From Monosporascus cannonballus (taxonomy: Eukaryota; Ascomycota; Sordariomycetes; Xylariales), in assembly GCA_004154925.1 (NCBI GenBank), contig QJNS01000312.1:17380-81379 (forward strand): DNA of 64,000 nucleotides. The letters run 5' to 3'. Of the stretch, positions 10,617-22,009 are shown in pieces. The notes beneath the pieces are model-generated. The model was not told the origin of the DNA. It saw nothing but the letters and a program-made list of their open reading frames with translations, and searched no databases. The number at the start of each line of letters is the position of its first letter. Positions within the stretch are counted from its first letter, which is position 1. The position numbers were made by a program, and so were the translations under genes.

Positions 10617-13590
10617 AGATAACGATCAGCAATCCCGGCTGCGTCCATTCCTTGAGGTTCGCCATGGTGGTCGATTATTTGCAACAGGGGTAAAGGGGGC
10701 TAGCTCACGAGTTTTAGTGTCGTGTTCCATGATGTCACACGTGTAGCTCTCAGAGAGCAGAGAGGCGAATATGAAGTCTTTCAAGGAAATACGGGGTTTT
10801 ATCAATACGCTCTGATACGTCTCCTCAGGGAATAGACGTCCGGTGAAGAGGTGGAAAGTCTATGAAGAGTATGACGGCTGAATTTTAACCGGAGCGCGCA
10901 TTCGGTACCTAACAAATACTTCATTCAAGAACGAGAGCTTCGGCGGGGTATCGCCAGAGGCGGGCTTGTTCCTCGTGGGGGGTTAACTCCGCCAGTCGGG
11001 TACGGATATGCATATAACAGAGGGCCAGCAGAGGGAATAATAGTATGGATAAAAGCATATGTATAATCTAAGTATAAGTAGACCCCCTGGCCCAATGTGC
11101 GGCTATTCTCAGGATTCGACGCTTCCCAAAGTCCTCAGGATCTATACGCAAAGGAGAGATGGTAGGTCTAGGGATTCTCATCCTCCCCGGTTGGAGTGTG
11201 ATACTTCGTATGCGGCGCCTGCTTGAAAGACCCATGAATAGGGGTATCACAAGGCTTTGATCAGTTTTCTAGCCCGGCTTTGCAGAGAGGACAGCATGGC
11301 CCGCGAAAGTAGGTCGCATGCTTTTCACTTCGCTGACAACCTCTCTTCGAGTTTGCCAACGGCGACACTCGAAGCATGACCGCAACAATAAACAATGTTC
11401 GCTAAGCTTCCCAAGGGGAATATCTAAGCTATGTCGACCGAGGCAGTGTGGTTCTCGACCAATTTCGGCTTGGATCCGGGGACTGCACCCGCCCGAATAT
11501 CGATATACGCGTCATACTACTAGGCTCCTCGGCAATCATGGTAGGACAAACTGAGGTCATCGCCCGCACTTACTTCGAGGCCCCTGGGTCGCAAAACGAA
11601 TCGGCGCTCTGCAACGTGAAGTCAAGGCGCAGTGGCCATCTGTCAAGTCGAGATAAGCATAGGCATCCCTGTCCTACGGGCTTAAGCCACGCATGGCTTG
11701 TCGCACCGCACGTGGTGACGATTCAAGTTCCATGTCTTTGGGTCGGACATCGGCAAGCCCAGATGCTTAAGACAAAAATGCAGCGACTCAGACCGTAACC
11801 CAGTACATCCACTACGAATAATTCTGTTATTATCCCCCTGTATCAGGAATGATGTTGACAGCGGCTTTTAGTGCTGGTGGCGAGCCTTGATTCCTTCTCT
11901 GGCTGAATACCGCTGCTTCTTGCTGGTAATGGCGGTGAATACACGCATCGAGAGCCTCTTGTATCATGGCGAGGGCTCCGGTCGATCTTTAAGTGAGCGT
12001 CTTCGGTGCCCTCGTGGTGTGTCAGCGCGACCTTAAGAATGGAGGATAGTGAGGCTGTGGCTGGTCGAGATCGGGAAATCTGTTCCTACGAGTACGGAAT
12101 GAGTTTTAAGGGATGGAATAACGGGTTCCAATATAGGATTTACTCTATCAGGGTCGACCAGAGTAATGTGTAACATCGGGAGAAGTGCCCCCCCAAACAT
12201 GTGCTGATGTCTCTGGGACCCGTACGACCCGATATCTTTCGCATATTACTAGTCTTTACGGAAGCAATGTGCTGGTACTGGAAATCGTCCGGAGAGTCGT
12301 CCGATATATTGATTCAGAGTATCTTTATTAATCCTTGCGGTTGCAGGGCCGGCTGACATAGAGAACCGCGATCTAGTAGTCGGTAGATGGGGACACGGAT
12401 TCTCCTATTACCGCGACTGTCGAGATAGCATTGCTAGTTACTCCGTATATATATTCGGCGAATTTTGGGTAAAGTAAGATATGACGTACTTGCCACTGTG
12501 GTACAGTCACATAAATATTTCTCCGCCAGGGTCGTGCTCAGCGCCGCGAAGGCCTATCTCAACTCGTACCCCTCTCAATAGCCCCCTAGCATGATGGGTG
12601 TATACATTTCCAGTCTTATATAGAGCGAATAAGCCCTCTAAAGAGTCATCTTGGTCTGCTAAGGAAGATGACTAGCTAGCGAGCTCTCATAGGCCATAAT
12701 TCTGCTCTGCAGGCGCTCAGTGTACTCAATAAGCATGTTCGGCATGAGCCTCTAACTGGACCTGAATGTTTTCGAAGGAACACTTGCCTTCGAAATCATG
12801 CGATATCTCAAGTGCTGTCTTAACCGTCCTGTCATTACCGATGTTGTTATTACACCGTCTACATCTTGCCATGCGATCAACGGCACCACGTGGAGACCAA
12901 CCGTAGAGGGAGAATCGCGTGGGAAGATCGGGACAATGGTTGGTGGAATATTGGAGACTCGTCAAACCGCTTGGAAGACGCATCGCGAGTAATCCATGGC
13001 TTTAGGCGTCCTCATGTTCAAGTCATAAGGCGCGACTTCTGCCTAATATTTGAAGGAGCTTGCGTCCTCCCCAAGTCGGGACATACGCTGCGAGTGTGGG
13101 GGGCACCGGGAGAAGTTGTAGGCGGAGATCGGCGGCTGGGTCGAACTCATATATCACGATACATATTCGTGGGGAAGAGCAAACTTCGTATCTATGTATA
13201 TGGCTATTCATGCGAATCACTCGGCCGGTCTGCTTGAGAAGGCAGGCACTCGAGGTCAACACCCACATGATTTTCAATTCACTGCGGCGAGGTATCTGAA
13301 GTGACTGCATCACACAACTTCAGCAAACTATGAGAAACCACTCTGTGGTGATCAGACTCATATACCGACGCAAACCGACCAGGCTCCGACTGACTGGTGC
13401 CGGTGCCGTCGTATTGGTACGGACATCATATACGACAGGTCTCGTACCTACATTATGCTTCATGTCCCTTGGTGCAAACAGCACCGCGATCCATCCGAGA
13501 ACCGCTGACCCCGGGTCTCAGGGCCTGTCCAGCACCGAAGCATACTTGGCCAGAGAGATCTCGGCTTTCGTCCAAGAATGTCAACCAACA
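10617..13590. other. 3-kb gene-poor stretch
   Basis: Apart from the promoter side of the ARMT1-like gene, no domain, convincing exon pair, RNA gene or repeat is seen. Open frames up to about 120 codons occur on both strands without protein-like composition. The stretch reads as decayed, single-copy-looking DNA. Confidence 0.5.
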
Positions 13591-14078
13591 ATGTGCAGGT
13601 ACTGCTACCTCCATTACCACCACGTCTCGCCATGCGCGCGGGACGTCGAGTACGCGGTGCACTACTCGTGCTGCGCGAGCTCGGTCCTGGAGCGAGCGCG
13701 CTGAGCCGCCAGCGCCCTGAGCCCTCTCATCGCCGTGTCTGACTTCCACATTGACAATGGCGGGCGTCCGGCTCGTTCAATATCCGTGTAGGGAGCTGAC
13801 GTACGCGCCCGAATGCAACCCCGTCGAGGGGATAGACTACAACGACCCCTGCGCTCACGGGCGAGTGTCTCGTCTCGCCGCACTGCAGCTCCGGGGGCTG
13901 TAGGTTGGAGGATCTGGGTGGGAGGTGGACCGTTGACGTGTTGCAGATGCCAAAGGGGAGGCAATACGTATCGATGGGGCGTCCATCCGGTGAAGAGGGT
14001 TCCAGACACGCTGCGCTATCGCGGTGTCTGCCAGGGCTGTGGAACCGATTGGTTAATAAGCGAGCCAGTGTCACGATG
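13591..14078 (+). pseudogene. Decayed cysteine-rich protein gene (copy 1 of a local family)
   Basis: Short cysteine-rich pieces follow one another in three frames. An ATG at 13591 opens with MCRYCYLHYHH and runs to a TGA at 13702. A second piece near 13758-13860 contains YPCRELTYAPECNP and DYNDPCAHG. A third, one frame over, contains ECLVSPHCSSGGC and LEDLGGRW. A fourth contains TCCRCQRGGNTYRWG and VCQGCG and stops at 14078. The last block resembles the G-x-W-x-C-C-x-C-x4-N signature of the genes at 15293 and 17002. The single-base shift near 13860 (CAHG to ECLV) and a shift near 13940 have no splice signals, so I read this as a frameshifted pseudogene rather than an intron-rich gene. Sequencing errors are the alternative. 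No function is known to me. Confidence 0.5.
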
Positions 14079-15292
14079 ACGAAGAAGGGGCGTCGAGTGA
14101 GTCGAACGAGCGCATGCAGATAATGTGTGGACCTTCCTTCGTGCCTGCTAAAGGCCGGCCTAAGAGAACGTCGTCGTCATGGTGGTACTGGACTCGGCAG
14201 AGCCTTTTTGAGTCATGAAAGAGGAAAAAGATGCGAGGTGAGGTTCGGCTTAAGCGAGGAGGCTGAGAATATTGGAGGAGTGGAGCCGCGCCAAAACAAA
14301 AAGGGGGGAGGGGCCAAGATATCGAAGCCGACTACGAGGGAATCGAAGTCAGCCTCGGTTGTGTTCTTACTCTTGTACAATATTGGGCATGCTATCGAGT
14401 TGTGGTTTGCGGCTTCGGCGACTTGGCCACGTGGTCATTGTAGGACAAGGCTCGCGAGGCGGCCAGAGGGGTTAAATAGGACGCTTGTAGAGCTTATATA
14501 TCTGACAAGGTTTTACTTTTCTGTCAATCTATCGATCGCTCAGTACGAGCGTGGCTTCCTGAGGGTACCTGCGTCATCTTGCAGAATAATTCCCGATCTC
14601 GCCACGCCTGAAGGGCTTGGTAGTTCGGTTGATTGCATGGCTAACGTTAAGATCTTGAACAAGACGAGACCGAACGACTGGTGGAGAAGTGACGAACCCG
14701 GCCACCGGCGCTGAATTACGGGACGCGTCGCCCACCCTAGGCGAAATTTCATCGAAGACAAGGTTCTCATAGTTTTAGCCAGAGGTGACTGCCCGATTCA
14801 AAGCCAGTACAATGGATATACGCATACGCGTAGAACTTCCAAGCTGCGCTTCCGGAAGCTCACCGGCTCGGATAGAGCACGATTGCCTGTTCCCGGCCAC
14901 TTGTGAGCGTATCTAGAGGAGTAATCGATGACTAGATGTGTAGACTACGCGTCAGTTCATGGCAGTGTACCCGTATCCCGGGGAGGATAAGAAGCAGCTC
15001 TCCTCTCTTGACGAACTGGAGGAAACAATCTACAGATGGAGATTTATGTACGCAGTCACAGCTTACGGGACCGAGAGACATTGAGCAGACAATAAGCATC
15101 TTTTCAAGAGAGCTCTAAAGAATTACACAGATTTCTCCCGCTTGAGAAGCTTCGTTCCAACACTTCGAGAAGCACCGCCGAACCGCTGAGGGCAATAAGC
15201 GGATTAGACATTTCACGCACCACCACCCTCTTAATATCCCTTCGAAGAGCGGACACGTGAGCGGCATCGTCAACATCACATCGCATCATACC
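14079..15292. other. Intergenic, one long doubtful ORF
   Basis: An open frame at 14127-14714 (+) is 195 codons long but begins at a GTG, has low-complexity Arg/Gly-rich content and no motif. About one frame of that length is expected by chance in a window this size. Nothing else is recognised. Confidence 0.4.
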
Positions 15293-15649
15293 ATGTGCAC
15301 CGAGACCGCTTACACCCTCCGATGCGAGCACGTCGTGACGCGCACGATGTACTGTTCGGAGGCACCAGCCCCATCGCGAAGCAGCAGCAAGCCGCGGAGG
15401 ACATGCAACAGGGTCATCCGCAACGCGGTGCCGTGGCCGCCGCCGCCCGAGTTCGGAGCCCAGGCGGCCATGTGTCCACTTGGGGAGCAGTGCCCGTTTG
15501 AGGCTCGAGGGGGCTGCTGGAACTGCTGCTGGTGCGGGAAGGAGTGGAATGAGCAGGGGCGGTGCAGCTGCGTAATGATCATCGATGGGCAGCAGTACCG
15601 GTGCGAGCACATCTGCTGCGAGACATGCGAGGCTGCCACCGAGACCTAG
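15293..15649 (+). CDS. Small cysteine-rich protein without signal peptide (local family, copy 2)
   Basis: Single exon, 118 residues, 16 cysteines. It starts MCTETAYTLRCEH and carries, in order, MYCSEA, a proline run, CPLGEQCPF, then CWNCCWCGKEWNEQG and CEHICCETC close to the end. The blocks align in order with the gene at 17002: MC at the start, a C-then-YC pair, CPL..C.F, WNCC.C.K..N.QG, and C.H.CC..C. No hydrophobic leader is present, so it is probably intracellular. The paired C-x2-C spacing suggests a metal-binding fold, which is inference only. I do not know a name for this family. No splice donor near the end would link it to downstream sequence. The conserved MC start supports ATG 15293. 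Confidence 0.6.
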   Translation: MCTETAYTLRCEHVVTRTMYCSEAPAPSRSSSKPRRTCNRVIRNAVPWPPPPEFGAQAAMCPLGEQCPFEARGGCWNCCWCGKEWNEQGRCSCVMIIDGQQYRCEHICCETCEAATET

Positions 15650-17001
15650 GGGGGCAAGGAGCGTCGGGGGATTGGTAGGGGGCAAAATTTCGGCGAGAGT
15701 AATCGGACGAAATAGGTTCGGATGGGTTTCACAAAAGGGGCGGGGCGCGGTGAGCGGAAGAGCAGGGATACAGGGCACAGGAACCGAAGGGCTGGCGAAG
15801 AGGACATTTCGCCCGTGGAGGATCTTTCTAGAAGGGGTTACTCAAGGGACATAGAACTCAGACTCGCGGCGGCAGCCGCAGTAGAAAAGAAAATCGCGGC
15901 TGATAAAAAGTGTGTCAACCCCATCCAACGAGTGTCCTTCATGCGTGAACCTCCGCGGGGACCCAAGATCGTGGCGTACGCCTAGCAGCGGCTCAGATCG
16001 CCCGGGGAGAAAACACTAGGAGAGCAGGGCCGTCAAAAGCAACGCGGGGGTGGGGGCACTGGGTTGTTGGAAAATATATCTAGTGATCAATAATCACATG
16101 GCCAGAGTCCCTGAGATGTTGAAGGGGGAATGGCCCAGCCGTATCCACGAGCTTTGCCAATGGGATACCTAGTGCCTAGTAGGTGTGTGGGGGGAGGGGG
16201 GAGTTTGTCAGAGACGCCGAGTGAAAAATACATCAACGAACGGAAAAGCTTGCGAGCGGTGGAAAAAGCAAGCACAAGTACACTTCTATTTATGACTTGC
16301 CAATGATGAGGCGTGGTAAGATAGGCTTGGCCGCCTCACGCTGGATCCCCAGAAACCGGGGTTCCGGTACAGATCGGATAGATCCAGATGGTGGCGGCAG
16401 CGTACATTCTAAGGGCGCCAGATCTGTGGGAATTTACAAGGGTCAGTCAACAGGGTTTAGCGTTATATAGATGCGCGTCTCGCGCGCAGATGCGTCCCGG
16501 CACCCAATACTATGGTCCCGTTATATCAGAACAATACGAGCCAGGCCGCCAAGGGGCTGCCCCGACCTATCGTCTGGCTCGCAGACGACATGGGGACCGC
16601 ATCCGGTTGCACTAGTCCTACACATATTTCCGAAACATGGCTGACTTCGTGTCGACAACTTGGCCCGGCCAAATAGAACTTTGTCGATGGTAGTAAGACA
16701 TGCTTCTTCAGCGAAGTCTTCATCCCTGTCGAGTATGTGCCATACGCCCTCCCGGTTAAAGCCTCATTTTCATGGCGAATAGTCATTCCCATGTAACGCC
16801 GACATTCCTTGTTCTCATCTCCATTGCCCGAGCAGGGGTGGCGTAGGAAAGAGCAATGGGATGAAGAGAAGGGCGAGTCAAATGGGGGATGTGCAGCATA
16901 TAAAGATGGAGGGCCCGGTGGCAGATACGATGTGATGGGATAGTTATCCTAAGCGGCCAGTTGTTTCGTACCGTCTTCTCAATACTCGAGGCGTAGGAAA
17001 G
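15650..17001. other. Intergenic between cysteine-rich genes
   Basis: A frame at 15722-15985 (+) ends with an Ala/Lys-rich segment (ELRLAAAAAVEKKIAADKK). It could be a lost second exon, comparable to the basic second exon of the gene at 17002, but no consistent splice link to 15293-15649 was found. The rest holds nothing recognisable. Confidence 0.4.
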
Positions 17002-17712
17002 ATGTGTCACGCACACCCATACTACCACCCTTGCTCGCATACATCGGTTAAATGGCTTTACTGCCCCGAGGCCAACTTCGACATGGCCACCGGTTATGAG
17101 ACACCTTGCTCGAATCCAATATACTCGGCTGCCCAGTCGACCAACGCCAACTGCCCGTTGCAGAACTGCAATTTCAAGAAGTTGAAAGGCAGCTGGAACT
17201 GCTGTGTGTGCAACAAGGGCCCGAACACTCAGGGGTGGTGCACCGTACCTAGGTCCGTCCAGGATTGGAATCCCCTGACTCATAGATATGAGGTAATGGA
17301 GGAGCCCTGTGGGCATGGCTGCTGTAGCAAGTGTACTCGAGCTCGTAAGTCATGCTAGATTAGTAGTGACTGGTACGTCCAGGCTAACCACGGGTACCTA
17401 GCATCTTCGAGGGCGTCCAGTCCGGAGATGACGTTTCAAGAAGGCCGAACCACCAAGTCCGGTCGCAAATCGCACGGCAGCTCAAGAAGTAGCGGACACA
17501 AACGAAGTACGCCATACGACTTCACGGCGAACTTCCCGGCAGTGACCGAAGAGCAGGAAGACCAAGAAGCTTCGGGAGCGGCAGTAGTATCGCCGCGCTC
17601 TCGAGGGTCATGCAAGTCGGGACACGACACCAACGTCGATTACTCCTCAAAGAGAACGAAGACTTCCAGTACCAAGGGAGGACATAGGGGGCGGAAGCAT
17701 GGCGGTTGGTAG
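17002..17712 (+). CDS. Cysteine-rich protein with basic Ser/Lys/Arg-rich tail (local family, copy 3)
   Basis: Two exons, 17002-17344 and 17402-17712, with a 57-bp intron (GTAAGT..TAG, branch GGCTAACC); 217 residues. Exon 1 gives MCHAHPYYHPCSH, YCPEANFD, CPLQNCNF, a GSWNCCVCNKGPNTQGWC block and PCGHGCCSKC: about 14 cysteines in a plan shared with 15293-15649. Exon 2 adds a roughly 100-residue low-complexity tail rich in Ser, Lys, Arg and Gly (GRKSHGSSRSSGHKRS, then KGGHRGRKHGGW), which looks disordered and could bind nucleic acid or carry a nuclear signal. There is no signal peptide. If the intron is retained the protein ends six residues after the last cysteine pair, at a size close to its neighbour. 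The function is unknown to me. Confidence 0.62.
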
Positions 17713-20616
17713 GACCATATATATCATCCTCAATAAGTCATAAGAGGCAACACTAGTTAGCAAGCCTGTATATGGTACCGGGAATATCAACTCACTAAGC
17801 CGGCGGAATGGCCTTCAGTCATTCGATTACGGGTTTTGGGGAAGAATAGACGGAGCTAGCGCAAGTACAAGGTAGACGTAATATATATTGCTTCGGCGTT
17901 TATGTCCAGCCATGTGGCGTCCTTTTTCTGGTGATAGTGGTACCTGCCGCAGGAGGCGAGCTGGGCTTTGTTTGAGTTGGAAATCACCCCAGGGTCGGTG
18001 ATATATGTGCCCGGGACGACGGGGCTGCTGCTTTCAGGGAGCCGCTCTATATCGCATGAGGATATAACGCGGCTAGGTATTCCCCGAGAATACACTGCGT
18101 GGGATTTGGACCAGCCAGAGGTCTAAGGCTTCTCTGAATAGGCCCAAACACTCCTCTCCCCAAAACGATCATCCGAGGATGCATTGCGGCGAGCAGGATG
18201 CTACATCGGCGTAGCCCTAGGGGCATCTCGACCATATAAGCCCAATTCACTGCGCACATCTGGGCCGACCAGTGATGTTCTTAGCCAGAAGTAGGTAGAT
18301 ATGCTTTGACAAGAGGCCGCAGGACATCATCCGATGGATATCTTACAACTGGCAACGTTGCTCTAGAGCCATGCACATCATGGCTTGCTTACTCTGACCC
18401 CGTCAACCTCCGACGGTTTCGCAAACGTCAAGTAGTACCGTCGACTCCAACGCAGTCAACTCTTCTGCCCTTTGGCAAGCCTGTAAGCATCATCGCAGAT
18501 GGTCATGGAATGCGAGTCTTTTCTACCCGTTTACAGTGAAAATCAGCTGCAGAAGAAACCCGCAGCACCTCGTGGCATTCCGGTAAGTCGGGATAATGAT
18601 GCGGAGATCGGGGATCAGCTGGAGGATAAAACCCTTCTCAGTCTGGAAATCCGAATGGCACCAGGACTGCAACCCCCTTATGCGGCCGAAGCACTACCTG
18701 ATACAGGACCTGCGGGCGTGGAAGCCACGTGGCGACCTGCGACCCGCAAATGGGTTTGGGTCCGAGAGTCTGCACTGCTATGCTAGGCGGGATGCCGGGG
18801 CAGTCGAGCTCTTCAGATGTGCGTGCTTTGGAAGGGGGGTCTCTCTCATGGCACGACACGGTACACCACACCGATTGGCGACCTCGCAACCTAGTAGTAG
18901 AACGGATTCGAAACGCACCTTGAGGCCCTCGCATGGCATCGAGGGCAATGGCAGGATTTGGCGTCCTGGACCACCCCTGGTGTTTCATCGACATATAATA
19001 CAATGCGGAATATCATAAGATCTACAGAACATGTTATGCCCACGTGGGAGTGGAATTGCGAGATCACGAATTGGAATTTGACAATCCTGTGCGCAGTAAC
19101 CGATTCAGTCGCCTTCATGACTTGACTCTTCAACCGAGATATATATACATGCCCAGCGCCGTGGGAGCCACTTGCAGTTAATGGCGCATTGCACTGCAGC
19201 CGCTTCTCTTGACAGCCATGTGCGGAACCTGCAGTGCACTCTTACACGACAGTGAGAAATGGATGCCTAGTAGCGACACCAACGGAAGATAGGAGGCTAT
19301 TGATCTCTTTTGCCGCATCAGGATGGATACAGGTGTGGAGCAAGAGAGGATGTCGCTAAGACCACAGAGCACGCCGACCTGATGAGGATCGGCTTTGCGC
19401 TCGGGCTTGAACCATGGTCTCGACTCTTCTAGCTTGCGAACGACAACCTCACTTTTGATGAACAACTGAGCTTTAATCTAGTTGTGAATAGGCAGGACAG
19501 TTCCGTTTCTTGAATCTCGATAGCCTCACAAAGTGATAGCTCAGCAGCTCATACTGTAAGGTGTGTGGCACTAGTAGTTGGCGGGTTGGTTCACCGCTAG
19601 GTTGTGATTCTGAACCCTGGGCTTCAAGCAACGGTTAGAGTTCGCATCCTTAATAGGCTCAAGCCCAAATATTATAAATTAATATATTACCAAGGACTTA
19701 GGTGTGCCATGCCAACTTGGAAGTTAAGGAGGTCTTCATAGTTCTGCTGTTAGTCAACAAAACTCAAAATAGAGCCGAAACAGAATAGATTCAAGGCCGA
19801 GGCCATTCAAGCTAGTCTGGGGGAAGCACAATGGGCAAGCGTAGCCATTGAACCCTTGCAGGTAGTCTTGGAGCTTGGAGACCCCTTGTCTTCCCAGATT
19901 CCTTCTGTGGCATGCTGCGTACATATTTTGACGTCTCTAGAGGTCATGCTTTTCAATGTGCTATTGTGGCTGGCCACTGTCTTGTTGATCCAGGCCTAGA
20001 TGCAGAATGGTCGGACATTGACATTGCTGCTCATTGGGCTGAGAGGGTCAAACAGGCCTGAGATATGCGGGCTGCAGGGCCGGCCGAAGGCCGCTTCTGA
20101 CCCCTGCCCACCCTTCAGCAGCGACTCGGAACCCCCATAGATGAGCCCTGAATGGCGATACCAGCATATCGTGACAACGGCTTGGAACTGTCACCTGCAC
20201 CATAAAGATCGCGCAGTTTTCCCGTGTGGCAGCGACGCAAGACGCCGACGCCTAAGCTCGAATACTACGCTGAGTTGTGGCGATCCTTCAATGTTATATG
20301 CCAAGATGCCCATGAAACTTGCATAAGCAACGACCGCACTCAAAAATTGCAAGCCGCAATCATACCTGAAGGCTGAGTTTCCCCAATGCTAATAAAGATG
20401 AAACAACGGGATAACACTAACTCCATTATGCTCAAGATGACGATGATGGCAGCGGCGATTTTATAAGAGAAGCCGGGTTTATTCTCGGACACATGAGAAG
20501 CGCAGGGGAGATGATGTATGGCGGCTGGTTCCCCCATTCCAAGCGAACAGAAAGGGGATTGCGTATACTAAAATGAGGTGACTTTGACGCTTGGGGGTGA
20601 TGCCCACTCGAATTTA
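17713..20616. other. Gene-poor stretch with possible decayed coding patches
   Basis: No intact gene. Around 18306-18900 (+) three successive frames have protein-like composition (for example LPFGKPVSIIADGHG, then KPFSVWKSEWHQDCNP), which could be one broken gene, but I cannot name it. From 19480 to 20140 there are only short frames; the bases near 19790-19990 are open for about 60 codons without a motif. No terminal repeats or transposase domains were recognised. Confidence 0.4.
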
Positions 20617-20966
20617 ATTTGACCAGTAATTCTATAACAACGTAATAATATAATACAAAATTAAAAAAAAAATTCAAGCGTTAAAAAGCTTTATACAAAC
20701 CGAAGAATATTCTATAAAGTTAGATGAACATCCAACTCTACATAACTTTATTCTTAATATATTTTTAAAATAAAATAATACAAAATAGTAAAAATGTATA
20801 TAAATATTGTTTAAAACTTTAAACAAGTTAATACGTAAAAAAGAGTATATTTTAAAAATTACTTTAAATTTTACAACGAAAATCCGTCTAAAAAGGCATT
20901 AAATTCGCTGCGGATGGTCTTTTTCGGATTTTATTTGATTTATTATTTAAAAAGGCTTCTTAAGCG
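20617..20966. repeat. AT-rich block, possibly a RIP-mutated relic
   Basis: About 350 bp of roughly 80% A+T with sharp edges sits in DNA of about 50% GC. It is dominated by TTTAAA, TATA and poly-A stretches and carries no open frame of note. In Pezizomycotina such islands usually derive from transposons mutated by repeat-induced point mutation; AT-rich replication or matrix sequences, or organelle-derived DNA, are alternatives. No terminal inverted repeat was found by eye. Confidence 0.55.
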
Positions 20967-22009
20967 TTTTGGCGGAGAGTGGGCCACCCACAAACTTCAA
21001 AGTCACTGCACGTTACCTGGCCTGACCTACGAACCGGCAGATCATGCGCTTATGCGGAAGGCAGTAGGTGGGCAAAGGTAGGCTACCATTGGTTGTTTTA
21101 TATCTGTCATATAAGCTGCAGGTTGACCACGTGGAGTATGTCGTCTTTTAGCCCCTCCCACCCCCTCGACGTAGCATTTAGGGAGTATCTTGCGAACCCA
21201 GACAATCCTCAGGCAAACGAGCGGCTGCTTTTATTCGGAAGTCGACGGACAATAGGGAATATCAGGTATTCCGCTCTACGTAGGTACAGTACGTGTTGTG
21301 AGTTAAGTACATGTATCTCCACACATACATACATACATACATACATACATACATACATACATACATACATGTACATGTATGGAGTAACTAACGGCCATGC
21401 CGCACGCCAAACAGCCAACAAATTGGGAGTAATTTGCCTGTGCACATCAAGACAGACCCGACGACATCTTGTGTCGCACCGCCTTATCCGTCGTCTAATC
21501 CTCTCTTTAACTATACCCGCATGCCTCTAGACTTCCTGGCTATTCAGTGGATTGATCATCCATATCAACCCGATTGATCAGAAATCGAATTCTCTGGACA
21601 TGGGAAACAATAGCACCGATTCATACATGCATGGAGATGGGTAGAAGTTACCCACTTGCATGTACGTACATACACATGTACATGATATAATGCGTGTCGT
21701 CCGTATTGCCAGGAGAGATAAGAACCAGGGGTCGTCCTCCCCCTTGTGTTGCCATCCCCCTTCCAGACTTTCGGCAGCAATCCCAATTTCGATCTTACTA
21801 CCTCATATATACTACCGTATTACATCTCGCCGAGATATCTACGGATACCTTGAGAGAGTCACGACGGTCCCTGGACCAGTCCCCTGTAATCTGATCCAGT
21901 TTTGTTTATCTCAGGTCTCACGAAGTTATATCACCCCGAGAAGCCTTGTTTTGCCGTACATAATATCTTGACTCGTCTCCTCCGTGACCCTTCGAGAAAG
22001 AAAACCGAC
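20967..22009. other. Intergenic, TACATGTA-rich
   Basis: Holds the (ACAT)12 microsatellite and several extra TACATGTA copies (near 21308, 21371 and 21676). No gene is recognised. Its 3' end should include the promoter of the small gene starting at 22010. Confidence 0.45.
21323..21370. repeat. (ACAT)12 microsatellite
   Basis: Twelve uninterrupted ACAT units, followed by the palindrome-like GTACATGTAT. The open frames crossing it are low-complexity artefacts. Confidence 0.97.

Noticed and set aside
10622..10667. Upstream ATG (10665) as an extra first exon of the ARMT1-like gene
   Set aside because: It would need a 17-bp intron to join the conserved frame; ATG 10616 already gives a normal family start.
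14127..14714. 195-codon frame next to the decayed cysteine-rich copy
   Set aside because: Starts at a GTG, has no motif, and its cysteines do not follow the family plan.
21209..21530. Frames through the ACAT repeat on both strands
   Set aside because: Low-complexity translation of a microsatellite. Also considered as a CRISPR-like array and rejected: 4-bp units, no spacers, eukaryotic context.
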